A DNA stretch of 64,000 bases, from NCBI RefSeq assembly GCF_017377505.1, contig NZ_JAFREN010000029.1, positions 1 through 64,000 on the forward strand. The letters run 5' to 3'. The number at the start of each line of letters is the position of its first letter. Position 1 is the stretch's first letter. The translations under genes and the position numbers were made by a program. This DNA comes from Enterococcus sp. DIV0212c (GTDB taxonomy: Bacteria > Bacillota > Bacilli > Lactobacillales > Enterococcaceae). The notes beneath the pieces were generated by a model, which was not told the DNA's origin, made no database searches, and was given only the letters and a program-made list of their open reading frames with translations. Positions 1-6,621 of this stretch are shown piece by piece.

Positions 1-955
1 CAGCTCCCAAAAGTATTAATACATGAAATTGGATCATAAATTGATACTTTATTTGTTTATTGGTAAATCCCAATGCCTTCATAACACCGATTTGAGTATA
101 GTCAGATTCTAGCGAAGTTAAGATTGCGTATCTTAAAACAAAAAAACTAACCAAAACAATAAAGGCTGTTGCAAGCAAAAGAACCAAAGAGAGAACTGTT
201 GGTATCATGACATAGGCTTTTTTAGTAAATGTTTTATCATAGATAAAATCTGCTATCTCTGTTCCTTCAAAATTTTCCGTTTTATTCGTAACGTAAGCTG
301 TGAAGTCTTCATCAAGTGGCGGTTTATTGAAATTCACTTGTATGAAAAAGTTTTTTATAATGTTTTCACTTGAATCCATCTTTAAAATCTGATCATAAGT
401 TCCATCATTAATAAGAACTTGATTATATCTCATTATTGGTGAGCCAAATACAGTGTCTTCAAAGAATCCTACAATTTTTAGTTGAATGGTTTGGGAATTG
501 ATCTTAACATCAATAGTGTCATTCTTTTTGAGAGAGAGGGAATCTTTTAAATAGATAGGTAGATAAGTTTCATTAATATTTAATGTGCTGTTGCCGCCAT
601 CTTCTACTCGAAAAGTGTTAATCCCTTTCGAACGAAGCAGAACATTCGTATCACCATTTTCTTCATCTTCTAATAAACCAGAGTATGTTTCAATCGTATC
701 AACGTCTTTAATATTGTCCATCTTTTTTAGTTCACTTGTGTAACTCTTCCGATAATTATTTTGGGAAAAGCTCAAAAGTAAGTCTGGTGATTTCGAGACT
801 TCATAAGAAGTGTCATAAGTTTTGCTATTCTCAGACAAAGCACCTAGTGTTGTCAATAAAAAAATAACAGCAATGGTTGATAACGCTACTATCGAAAACG
901 CAAAGGCTTTTCTTTTGAATAGATTTTTTCTAAGTAGTAGAAAAAATGTGCGCAT
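1..955 (-). CDS. FtsX-family ABC transporter permease (partial, C-terminus beyond window)
   Basis: The minus strand reads open from an ATG at 953-955 to the left edge, about 318 codons. The N-terminus (MRTFFLLLRKNLFKRKAF) leads into a hydrophobic helix, then a roughly 200-residue hydrophilic extracytoplasmic domain of the MacB kind, then a second hydrophobic stretch and the usual 'MKALGFTNKQI' motif of FtsX permeases near the cut end. It starts 4 nt after the stop of the upstream ATPase gene, so the two form one operon and one exporter. Such pairs export or give resistance to peptides or lipids, but the substrate is not visible here. The adjacent Rgg-type regulator makes a peptide-related role plausible; that is inference. 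Confidence 0.85.
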   Translation of the reverse strand, partial: MRTFFLLLRKNLFKRKAFAFSIVALSTIAVIFLLTTLGALSENSKTYDTSYEVSKSPDLLLSFSQNNYRKSYTSELKKMDNIKDVDTIETYSGLLEDEENGDTNVLLRSKGINTFRVEDGGNSTLNINETYLPIYLKDSLSLKKNDTIDVKINSQTIQLKIVGFFEDTVFGSPIMRYNQVLINDGTYDQILKMDSSENIIKNFFIQVNFNKPPLDEDFTAYVTNKTENFEGTEIADFIYDKTFTKKAYVMIPTVLSLVLLLATAFIVLVSFFVLRYAILTSLESDYTQIGVMKALGFTNKQIKYQFMIQFHVLILLGA

Positions 956-959
956 GCTC

Positions 960-1730
960 TTACCACCCCATTCCTTGTAACCAATTCAATACATTTTTTT
1001 CACGCTCTACCATATCTATATTTTCAGCAGCATATTTATCTAATGCTAATTCTCCTTCTATTTCTCCGTCATTAAGATAGATAATTCTATTCGCTCTTAA
1101 TGATGCTTTTAGATCATGCGTGACCATAAGGATAGTCTGATTGTCATTATTGTTATAGTGAGAAAGAGTATCTAATATATTTTTACCTGATTTTGAATTT
1201 AAAGCACCTGTAGGTTCGTCTGCGAATAATATTTTGGGACTATTAATAAGTGCTCTAGCGATAGCAACTCGCTGTTGTTGACCACCTGAAATCTCAGACG
1301 GAAGCCTTTTTGCAAATGTGTCTAATCCCACTTGACTTAATAAGCTCATCGCATTAGAGTGAACTGTTTTTTTCGACTCTTTCTTCAAGTAGCCTGATAT
1401 AATAATGTTTTCAAAAAGAGAAAGTGTACTAATGAGATTCATCTGTTGGAACACAAATCCCATCTCTGTTCTCCGAATTTTTGAAATCGCAACCTCATTC
1501 ATGTTATTCATTCTTTGATCTTGATATTTCACTTCACCAGATGAGATACTGTCCATTGCACTCAAACAATACAATAAAGTTGATTTACCAGAACCTGAGC
1601 TTCCCATTATTACTGTAAAATCACCTTCATAAATTTCCAAATCAATATTTTTTAATACTTTTACGGTATTTGAACCATTGTTATACTCCTTACAAAGTTG
1701 CTCTGCTGTAATGATTTTTTGCAAATCCAT
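960..1730 (-). CDS. ABC transporter ATP-binding protein (LolD/MacB type)
   Basis: A 256-residue ATPase with Walker A (GSSGSGKST), the signature SGGQQQRVAIARAL and Walker B followed by DEPTGAL, typical of ATPases that partner FtsX permeases. The permease follows 4 nt downstream. The start is uncertain. GAGGA lies directly against the ATG at 1728-1730, whereas a TTG two codons further on (1722-1724) is 6 nt from the same GAGGA and may be the true start. The gene is divergent from the Rgg-like regulator, with a 130-bp shared intergenic region. Confidence 0.9.
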   Translation of the reverse strand: MDLQKIITAEQLCKEYNNGSNTVKVLKNIDLEIYEGDFTVIMGSSGSGKSTLLYCLSAMDSISSGEVKYQDQRMNNMNEVAISKIRRTEMGFVFQQMNLISTLSLFENIIISGYLKKESKKTVHSNAMSLLSQVGLDTFAKRLPSEISGGQQQRVAIARALINSPKILFADEPTGALNSKSGKNILDTLSHYNNNDNQTILMVTHDLKASLRANRIIYLNDGEIEGELALDKYAAENIDMVEREKNVLNWLQGMGW

Positions 1731-1823
1731 TCCTCATTTCTTTTAAATTTTAGTTGCCAAGTCACCTAATTCAAGGTACTTTTATAATAGTATAGGTATT
1801 TATTTCCTTTAGTTAGTATTTTT

Positions 1824-1833
1824 CACTATAGTG
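1824..1833. promoter_or_regulatory. Perfect 10-bp palindrome in the ABC/rgg intergenic region
   Basis: CACTATAGTG is a perfect palindrome 27 nt before the rgg start. Its 8-bp core ACTATAGT recurs at 2748-2755, in the presumed promoter of the short peptide gene behind rgg. A TATAAT sits upstream at 1783-1788. It may be an operator or a coincidence of A+T-rich promoter sequence. Confidence 0.35.
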
Positions 1834-1860
1834 TAAAAAAAATCTGAAAAGGGGTTATTT

Positions 1861-2721
1861 ATGGAAAATGGAAATATAATTCGGTATATTAGAAAATCAA
1901 GAAATCTTTCCTTAGCAGACTTATCAGATGATACGATATCTGTTTCATTTATATCTAAGTTTGAAAGAGGTAACTCGGATATATCTTCTCAAAAGTTGTA
2001 TGATTTATTAAATAAGTTAAGTGTGAGTTATCAAGAATTTCTTAGTATGAAAGATAAATCGGAAGATAATTGTCAACGTCAATTTTTAAAGGAATTGAAA
2101 AGTGCTGTCAGTGGTGCTAGTGTCATTGAGTTGGATACACTCATCAAATCAGAAGAAAAAAAGTATAAGACCAATTACATTACTCGACATGCACATAATA
2201 TAAGTATTTGTAAGTTACACATAGAAAGAATAGAACAAAAAGAGTATTCTAGAAAAATCGTTGACTCTCTCTGGAATTACTTAATTAATATTGATGTGTG
2301 GTTTGATTATGATGTGTCACTTTTTAACAATGTATTTTTTTGCTTCAGCCTAGAGCAAGTAAGCTTATTGGTGAAAGGTGCGCAAAAAAGACTTGAAACA
2401 GAACTACATATATTTAGAAATACCAATGAATTGTTACTCTTGCTGCTCAATCTTATTATCTTTTTTATAGAAAATGAAGGGTACAAGCAAGCAAAAAAAT
2501 TTATTGTTAAAGTAGAAAGTTTATTGGACAAACCAGAGCAAATTTATGAGAAAAATAAATTGAATTTTTTGAAAGGAATTCTTCTAATCGCAGAAGGAGA
2601 AAGAAGTGCAGGGATTGAAAAAGCAAATCAAGTATTGAAAGTATTAAAAGTTCTTGAATTACAAGATATTCATGACAGCCATCAAAAATATCTTGAACGA
2701 TTTTTGAAAAAGACTATATAG
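1861..2721 (+). CDS. Rgg/GadR/MutR-family transcriptional regulator
   Basis: A 286-residue protein, the usual length for Rgg regulators. It has an N-terminal Xre-type helix-turn-helix (about residues 5-60: RYIRKSRNLSLADLSDD...SKFERGNSDIS) and a long helical C-terminal region that in this family forms the peptide-binding repeat domain. The start follows an AAAAGGGG ribosome site. It sits between a divergent ABC exporter and a downstream 15-codon ORF with a strong ribosome site, the layout expected of a peptide-responsive Rgg circuit. The peptide assignment is inference; the family call is firm. Confidence 0.88.
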   Translation: MENGNIIRYIRKSRNLSLADLSDDTISVSFISKFERGNSDISSQKLYDLLNKLSVSYQEFLSMKDKSEDNCQRQFLKELKSAVSGASVIELDTLIKSEEKKYKTNYITRHAHNISICKLHIERIEQKEYSRKIVDSLWNYLINIDVWFDYDVSLFNNVFFCFSLEQVSLLVKGAQKRLETELHIFRNTNELLLLLLNLIIFFIENEGYKQAKKFIVKVESLLDKPEQIYEKNKLNFLKGILLIAEGERSAGIEKANQVLKVLKVLELQDIHDSHQKYLERFLKKTI

Positions 2722-2744
2722 AAAAAAGTCGATTTTGTATATTT

Positions 2745-2755
2745 TATACTATAGT
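2745..2755 (+). promoter_or_regulatory. Putative promoter of the short peptide gene
   Basis: TATACT at 2745-2750 fits a -10 box and overlaps ACTATAGT (2748-2755), the core also found upstream of rgg. No good -35 is visible at the right distance, which would fit a promoter that needs an activator such as Rgg. A short inverted repeat, CTCAT (2760-2764) and ATGAG (2782-2786), lies in the leader. Confidence 0.3.
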
Positions 2756-2820
2756 AAAACTCATGCGCTTCACATGAAATTATGAGATAGAATTTTTATT
2801 TAAAATGAGGAGGAATTACG

Positions 2821-2868
2821 ATGTTTTATATATGGGAAATTTTCAGTATAAACAATAGTGTTAGATAA
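2821..2868 (+). CDS. Candidate 15-residue signalling peptide behind the Rgg regulator
   Basis: The ATG at 2821 is preceded by GAGGAGG at the ideal distance of 7 nt. It opens a 16-codon frame encoding MFYIWEIFSINNSVR and a stop. It lies alone between a possible -10 at 2745 and a strong terminator at 2892-2928, so the predicted transcript of about 170 nt has essentially no other function. The peptide is hydrophobic and aromatic at its N-terminus. Short hydrophobic peptides next to Rgg genes act as pheromones in streptococci, usually at 20 or more residues, so this one is short. It could instead be a leader peptide or a chance ORF. Confidence 0.45.
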   Translation: MFYIWEIFSINNSVR

Positions 2869-2891
2869 ATTGAATAATTTTTTTAATAGTG

Positions 2892-2928
2892 AAAGCTCTG
2901 CTAAGAAAAAATCTTGGCAGGGCTTTTT
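2892..2928 (+). terminator. Rho-independent terminator after the short peptide ORF
   Basis: A hairpin pairs AGCTCTGCTAAGA with TCTTGGCAGGGCT around a short A-rich loop and is followed by a T run. Confidence 0.8.
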
Positions 2929-2949
2929 GAACGACTAAAGATTAAAATA

Positions 2950-3060
2950 AAAGCTAAGTAGTTGCCTGTTCAATTACTTAGCTTTATATATCGCTCATCA
3001 GTATCAGTTCGGCTAATACTGATGAACTTTAAAATCTCATTTTGCAGCTAGGATTTTAAA
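2950..3060. repeat. Cluster of three inverted repeats
   Basis: Three hairpins follow each other. AAAGCTAAGTA (2950-2960) pairs with TACTTAGCTTT (2975-2985). CATCAGTAT (2996-3004) pairs with ATACTGATG (3016-3024). TTTAAAATC (3028-3036) pairs with GATTTTAAA (3052-3060). None has a clean T run. The last reaches the stop codon of the minus-strand gene at 3056 and may protect or end its transcript. No gene is seen between 2869 and 3055. Confidence 0.6.
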
Positions 3061-3283
3061 TCAAAATGTTTTTCAATTTCTCTTTGCTTTTAAGTTTTTG
3101 TGTTTCTTGAGCTAATGTTTTTAGTATTCGCTCATGCTCATAAAAGAGGTTATCAGGAATAGAATGATTATGGAGATTGTTTTTTAGTGAACTGAATGTT
3201 TTGTGCCAGTTCTTTAATTGTTGGATTGAATGATTTAGTTTGTGTAGGTCTTGATAGGTGATCATTTTTACTGGGTGAGCCAT
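3056..3283 (-). CDS. Small hypothetical protein (75 aa) divergent from the Xre pair
   Basis: The ATG at 3281-3283 is preceded by AGGAGG at a good distance, giving MAHPVKMITYQDLHKL and 75 residues. An upstream in-frame start at 3334 lacks a ribosome site and is rejected. The protein is predicted mostly helical, rich in Lys, Leu, His and Asn, with a basic C-terminus and no signal peptide or membrane segment. I recognise no family. Its AGGAGG lies in one arm of the 52-bp palindrome at 3290-3341, and the gene diverges from the Xre repressor genes, so it is probably controlled by them. It could be the effector or a partner of that regulatory unit. Confidence 0.6.
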   Translation of the reverse strand: MAHPVKMITYQDLHKLNHSIQQLKNWHKTFSSLKNNLHNHSIPDNLFYEHERILKTLAQETQKLKSKEKLKNILI

Positions 3284-3289
3284 GTTGAA

Positions 3290-3341
3290 CCTCCTAATGA
3301 TATTTTTTAACCTTATAAGGTTAAAAAATATCATTAGGAGG
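3290..3341. repeat. 52-bp perfect palindrome centred on an Xre operator
   Basis: The 26 bases from CCTCCTAATGA onwards are the exact reverse complement of the next 26, ending TCATTAGGAGG. The centre lies between 3315 and 3316. The middle 18 bp (3307-3324, TTAACCTTATAAGGTTAA) match the operators before both xre genes. Just outside, GTTGA and TCAAC extend the symmetry with small bulges. A transcript crossing it would form a very stable hairpin hiding the AGGAGG of the 75-aa gene. Confidence 0.9.
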
Positions 3342-3343
3342 TG

Positions 3344-3361
3344 TCAACCTTGTACAGTTAA
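3344..3361. promoter_or_regulatory. Xre operator copy B
   Basis: TCAACCTTGTACAGTTAA. Its reverse complement differs from copy C by one base, so B and C form a 16-bp inverted repeat (3346-3361 against 3392-3407) bracketing the region where the first xre promoter must lie. Confidence 0.7.
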
Positions 3362-3391
3362 TTTGTTGTATGGAAATATTATATACTTCAG

Positions 3392-3409
3392 TTAACTGTA
3401 CAAGGTTAA
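3392..3409. promoter_or_regulatory. Xre operator copy C
   Basis: TTAACTGTACAAGGTTAA, ending 11 nt before the ATG of the first xre gene and following TATACT at 3382-3387, a likely -10. A repressor bound here would cover the transcription start. Confidence 0.7.
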
Positions 3410-3420
3410 CGGAGGATATT

Positions 3421-3663
3421 ATGACATATTCAGAAATTATTGTTTTTAGACTTAAGAAATTATGTGAACAAAAAGGAATTTCAATAAACAAGCTTGCAAC
3501 GTTATCAGGGATGACTCAATCTACGCTAGATAACATTATGAAGGGGAATACTAAAAATCCTAAACTAAAAACGTTGCATAAATTAGCAATGGGATTAGAT
3601 ATGACGGTTTCTGAACTGTTAGATTTTCCAGAAATGAATGAAACGCTTTTTGATGATGAGTAA
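3421..3663 (+). CDS. Xre-family repressor, first of a tandem pair
   Basis: An 80-residue helix-turn-helix protein (MTYSEIIVFRLKKLCEQKG...) with the HTH_3 signature ISINKLATLSGMTQSTLDNIMKG at about residues 20-42 and almost nothing else. The ATG at 3421 follows GGAGG; an upstream in-frame start at 3370 would run through the operator and is rejected. It is about 80% identical (64 of 80 positions) to the next gene, so the pair is a recent tandem duplication that includes the promoter. Operators at 3307, 3344, 3392 and 3720 suggest it represses itself, its paralogue and the divergent 75-aa gene. Confidence 0.9.
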   Translation: MTYSEIIVFRLKKLCEQKGISINKLATLSGMTQSTLDNIMKGNTKNPKLKTLHKLAMGLDMTVSELLDFPEMNETLFDDE

Positions 3664-3719
3664 TACTAAATATAACCCTGTAACGTTAATATTGTATATT
3701 TTTATTCGCTATACCTGAG

Positions 3720-3737
3720 TTAACTATACAAGGTTAA
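3720..3737. promoter_or_regulatory. Xre operator copy D
   Basis: TTAACTATACAAGGTTAA, one base different from copy C. It sits at nearly the same distance from its gene (12 nt before the ATG at 3750) and after a similar TATACC box (3710-3715). Confidence 0.7.
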
Positions 3738-3749
3738 TGGAGGAGAGCT

Positions 3750-3992
3750 ATGACTTATTCTGATGTAATTAGATTACGGCTTAAAAATTTATGTGCTGAA
3801 AAAAATATATCTATCAATAAACTTGCGACATTATCTGGCATAACGCAATCTACTGTGGATAATATCATGAAAGGGAAGACCAAAAACCCTAAGTTGAAAA
3901 CTTTACATAAGTTAGCAACAGGACTTGATATGACGGTTTCTGAATTGTTGAATTTTCCAGAGATGAATAATACTATATTTGAGGATGAATAA
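3750..3992 (+). CDS. Xre-family repressor, second of a tandem pair
   Basis: An 80-residue helix-turn-helix protein, a close paralogue of the gene at 3421, with the same domain extent (ISINKLATLSGITQSTVDNIMKG). The ribosome site GGAGG lies before the ATG. Differences fall mostly in the first 20 residues and outside the recognition helix, so both proteins probably bind the same operators. They could form heterodimers or act as a redundant pair. The gene ends in a strong terminator. Confidence 0.9.
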   Translation: MTYSDVIRLRLKNLCAEKNISINKLATLSGITQSTVDNIMKGKTKNPKLKTLHKLATGLDMTVSELLNFPEMNNTIFEDE

Positions 3993-4007
3993 TTACTTTT
4001 AGTGGAG

Positions 4008-4037
4008 CTACGATTTGTGATGAATCGTAGTTTTTTT
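4008..4037 (+). terminator. Terminator after the Xre pair
   Basis: CTACGATT (4008-4015) pairs with AATCGTAG (4023-4030), followed by seven T. Confidence 0.85.
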
Positions 4038-4089
4038 GTTGAACAAATGTTTAAATATATTTTTTGTTTCAAACTAAAAATTAATTTTG

Positions 4090-4320
4090 TGGTATAATTA
4101 AAAAGAAATAATTGTCAATTAGTTTGTTTTTTGAGAATGTAATCTTAATAAGAGTGTTAAAAATAAGTTAAATGCATGGAATAGTGATGTTTGGGCTGAA
4201 GATCTTTTTTAGAAGGTGATGTACCAAATAGAACTAGACAAATATATCTGGGCATAGGCAAAGAATTGGAGAGTTTGCTAATTACTTGACTTCTGTTTAT
4301 GCGATTAATTGTTGGTAAAC
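4090..4320 (+). pseudogene. Decayed coding remnant with its own promoter-like box
   Basis: This fills the gap between the Xre pair and the toxin-antitoxin pair. An extended -10 (TGGTATAAT, 4090-4098) precedes a stretch that reads as protein only across frames. One frame gives NAWNSDVWAEDLF then a stop. The next gives EGDVPNRTRQIYLGIGKELES. A third gives EFANYLTSVYAINCW to a stop near 4318. The joined reading looks like a real domain broken by two frameshifts. I do not recognise the family, and chance cannot be excluded. Confidence 0.35.
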
Positions 4321-4384
4321 GCTAAGGAAAATTTCGAGTTTGATTTAAAGTATTATTTTTTTAAAAGTGTTTAAAAAAAGTTTA

Positions 4385-4418
4385 CATAGTTTTTTTGGTT
4401 GACAAACTATGATACAAT
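4385..4418 (+). promoter_or_regulatory. Promoter and inverted repeat of the toxin-antitoxin operon
   Basis: CATAGTTT (4385-4392) and AAACTATG (4404-4411) form an inverted repeat that runs into an extended -10, TGATACAAT (4410-4418). This is a suitable autoregulatory site for the HTH protein encoded next. Confidence 0.5.
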
Positions 4419-4456
4419 TAGCATAAGAAATATTATAGTGAAAGGTGGAAAACGAG

Positions 4457-5566
4457 ATGAATACTCAAACTTTGAATGCTTATTTTGAGAAGTCAGGTCT
4501 TTCTATAGAGTATATGAAAGAAAAGTCGCATAAAAATTTTGATAAGTTTTTGTCTGGTGAAAAACCTCCTACCTTTAATCAATTAACTAAAATTTCTAAA
4601 GAACTTTCAATTCCAGTAGGGTTGTTGATGCTAGATAAACCGATCGAAAAGAAACTAAATGTTATTAATTTTAGAACAATTAATTCAGAATATGTTGCTA
4701 GTCAAAGCAGAGAGTTACAAGACACTATTGATGAAATGCGTTCTAAACAAGATTTCTTACGTGAAGAAATCGAAACGGAGTTAGAATACATTGGTAAGTT
4801 TTTGATTTCTGACAATTATTTAGAAGTTGCTAACTATATTCGGGGTATCTTGGGAATTGAAAAAGATTACTATTTAAAAGTGAGTAGAGAAAATATTTTA
4901 AAATTTTTTAGAGAAAAAATTAATCAAATTGGGGTGTTTGTGTTCCTTAATGGAAAGTACAAAGATAATACTCATCGTGCTTTAAATTTAAATGAATTCA
5001 GGGGATTTGTTTTAATAGATAAAAAAGCGCCGATTATTTTTCTAAATCAAAAAGATACTAAAAATGGACAATTGTTCACCCTTATTCATGAGTTAGTACA
5101 TCTTTTTATTGGTGATGAAGAAATTTATGGTATTCAAAATGAATCAACTGATTTTGATCACACTGAAGCGTTTGTTAACAAAGTTACTGCTGAAATATTG
5201 GTACCAAATGATAAATTTTTAGAAAAATACAATACTACTCAAAATACTGTGGATTTAGCTAATATCTTTAAAGTTAGTGAGTTCGTTATTGTACGTAAGA
5301 TGCTAGATAACAAAAAAATCAGTCATAAACAATATATGGGCTTAATTGATAAACTAAACGAACAGTATAGAGAAAATCAAAAACTGTTTGATGAAAAAAA
5401 ATCAAGTGGTGGAGATTTTAAAAATAATGTACGATTTAGGATTGACCAACATTTTTTTAATTATGTTCAGAATGCGGTTAATAATCAAAGACTATCTTAC
5501 ACAGATGCATTTAACCTTGTAGGAGTAAGCTACAAAGGATATAACATATTAAAGGAGCGTAGATAG
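4457..5566 (+). CDS. Xre/ImmA-IrrE zinc metallopeptidase, antitoxin partner
   Basis: 369 residues. The N-terminal 60 residues form a divergent helix-turn-helix. The central part carries the ImmA/IrrE (DUF955) zinc motif HELVH at about residue 210 (in FTLIHELVHLFIGDEE), with a downstream acidic region for the third ligand. The C-terminal 50 residues form a separate tail (FRIDQHFFNYVQNAVNNQRL). The ATG at 4457 is preferred over a GTG at 4445 because AAAGGTGG lies 8-9 nt before it. The PIN-toxin gene starts 3 nt after the stop. HTH-ImmA proteins paired with DUF4411 are known as predicted type II antitoxins, so toxin control by DNA binding and possibly proteolysis is expected. Confidence 0.85.
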   Translation: MNTQTLNAYFEKSGLSIEYMKEKSHKNFDKFLSGEKPPTFNQLTKISKELSIPVGLLMLDKPIEKKLNVINFRTINSEYVASQSRELQDTIDEMRSKQDFLREEIETELEYIGKFLISDNYLEVANYIRGILGIEKDYYLKVSRENILKFFREKINQIGVFVFLNGKYKDNTHRALNLNEFRGFVLIDKKAPIIFLNQKDTKNGQLFTLIHELVHLFIGDEEIYGIQNESTDFDHTEAFVNKVTAEILVPNDKFLEKYNTTQNTVDLANIFKVSEFVIVRKMLDNKKISHKQYMGLIDKLNEQYRENQKLFDEKKSSGGDFKNNVRFRIDQHFFNYVQNAVNNQRLSYTDAFNLVGVSYKGYNILKERR

Positions 5567-5569
5567 AGA

Positions 5570-6073
5570 ATGTATTTATTAGATACGAATATTTATATAT
5601 CCTTTTATGATCGTTATTATCCAAAGGAAAATTTCCCGACTTTTTGGGAAGAGTTTACTAAAGTGCTTAATACAAATATTGTTATTCCTAAAATAGTTAC
5701 TAACGAAACATACCAAAGTGAATGGTTTGTCAAAGAATATTTAGCTAATAATTATACTAGGGGGCTCCTTGATCATAAAACTTATGATCAAGAGTGGGGA
5801 AGTGTATTACAACACATTAATTCAAGTGATTTATATAAAGAAAATGCATTGACTAGTGAGCGTGGTTGGGCAAATGATACTATCGCTGATGGATGGTTAA
5901 TTGCAATAGCGAAAAAGGAACAATTTACAATTGTGACAGATGAAACAAAGAATGCCAATCTAAATAGAATTAACCCTTCCAAAGCTTGTAAAATTCCAGA
6001 TATTGCATCTGATTTGGGAGTCAAGTGTATAACGATGCTAGATTTTTTTAAAGAGATAGGATTGAAAATATAA
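5570..6073 (+). CDS. DUF4411 PIN-like toxin
   Basis: A 167-residue PIN-fold nuclease. It opens MYLLDTNIYISFYDRYYP, with the first acidic residue in LDTN. A Glu in TNETYQSEW, an Asp in WANDTIADGWLIAIA and one in IVTDETKN complete a plausible metal site. It belongs to the DUF4411 group usually found behind an HTH/ImmA gene. It starts 3 nt after that gene and takes its AAGGAG from the end of it, so translation is coupled. A role as a ribonuclease toxin is expected from the family; the target is unknown. Confidence 0.85.
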   Translation: MYLLDTNIYISFYDRYYPKENFPTFWEEFTKVLNTNIVIPKIVTNETYQSEWFVKEYLANNYTRGLLDHKTYDQEWGSVLQHINSSDLYKENALTSERGWANDTIADGWLIAIAKKEQFTIVTDETKNANLNRINPSKACKIPDIASDLGVKCITMLDFFKEIGLKI

Positions 6074-6173
6074 ACGGTTATGTAACGTTTGATATTAACG
6101 GATTTTGAAGCACCTTGATAATTGAAACAATCAAACCAGTTCTTAAGAAAGAAAAAGTAAGTCAAAAAAAACT

Positions 6174-6205
6174 CCTGTCAAACGTTATCCTGACAGGTTT
6201 TTTTT
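6174..6205 (+). terminator. Terminator after the toxin-antitoxin operon
   Basis: CCTGTCA (6174-6180) pairs with TGACAGG (6191-6197), followed by eight T. About 90 bases with no further feature lie between this and the guaA remnant. Confidence 0.85.
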
Positions 6206-6299
6206 GTAGGGAACATATCATTTTCAATGGAAATCAAGCATTTTAAAAGTTGAAAAACGTTGATTTATCGGCATTCCCCATTCATATTATGTTGGCTCT

Positions 6300-6497
6300 T
6301 TATTCCCACTCCACAGTAGCAGGTGGCTTACTCGTAATATCATAAACAATCCGATTCACATGATCCACTTCATTTACGATCCTCACAGAAATCTTCTGCA
6401 AAACATCCAAGGAATTCTCGCAAAATCAGCCATCATCCCTTCAATCGAAGTCACTGCACGAATTCTAATCAATCTTCCGTAATTTCACCAAGTACAT
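6300..6497 (-). pseudogene. Truncated, decayed copy of the guaA 3' end
   Basis: 6300-6463 closely matches the last 160 bases of intact guaA (8367-8529), including the stop codon, with scattered substitutions and a one-base deletion (CATCCAAGG where guaA has CATCCCAAGG). The rest, about 6464-6497, matches guaA again further in (about 8680-8715), so roughly 150-200 bases between them are missing. It has the same orientation as guaA and no start. It cannot encode a product. It is best read as the scar of a mobile element inserted in the guaA 3' end, a known island integration site. Confidence 0.9.
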
Positions 6498-6508
6498 CTT
6501 AAAAAGTC

Positions 6509-6537
6509 TTGACATAATTAATTTTTTAGAATATTCT
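6509..6537 (+). promoter_or_regulatory. Promoter of the peptidase island operon
   Basis: TTGACA (6509-6514), 17-bp spacer, TATTCT (6532-6537). It starts 12 bases beyond the end of the guaA remnant, so the operon brought its own promoter. Confidence 0.75.
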
Positions 6538-6621
6538 GAATTTACGTAAAGTAAATTATGTTTGACTGGGAAATGTTGGTGTGAACGCAAAATCATGATG
6601 GACGTTAAGGAGGGAGGACAG

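Noticed and set aside
2804..2857. 17-codon ORF (MRRNYDVLYMGNFQYKQ) overlapping the candidate peptide gene
   Set aside because: It starts on the ribosome site of the other ORF and has no site of its own.
2950..3060. CRISPR array
   Set aside because: The repeats are inverted hairpin arms, not regularly spaced direct repeats, and no cas genes are present.
6300..6497. A functional second guaA
   Set aside because: It has only the last part of the gene, a frameshifting deletion, an internal loss and no start.
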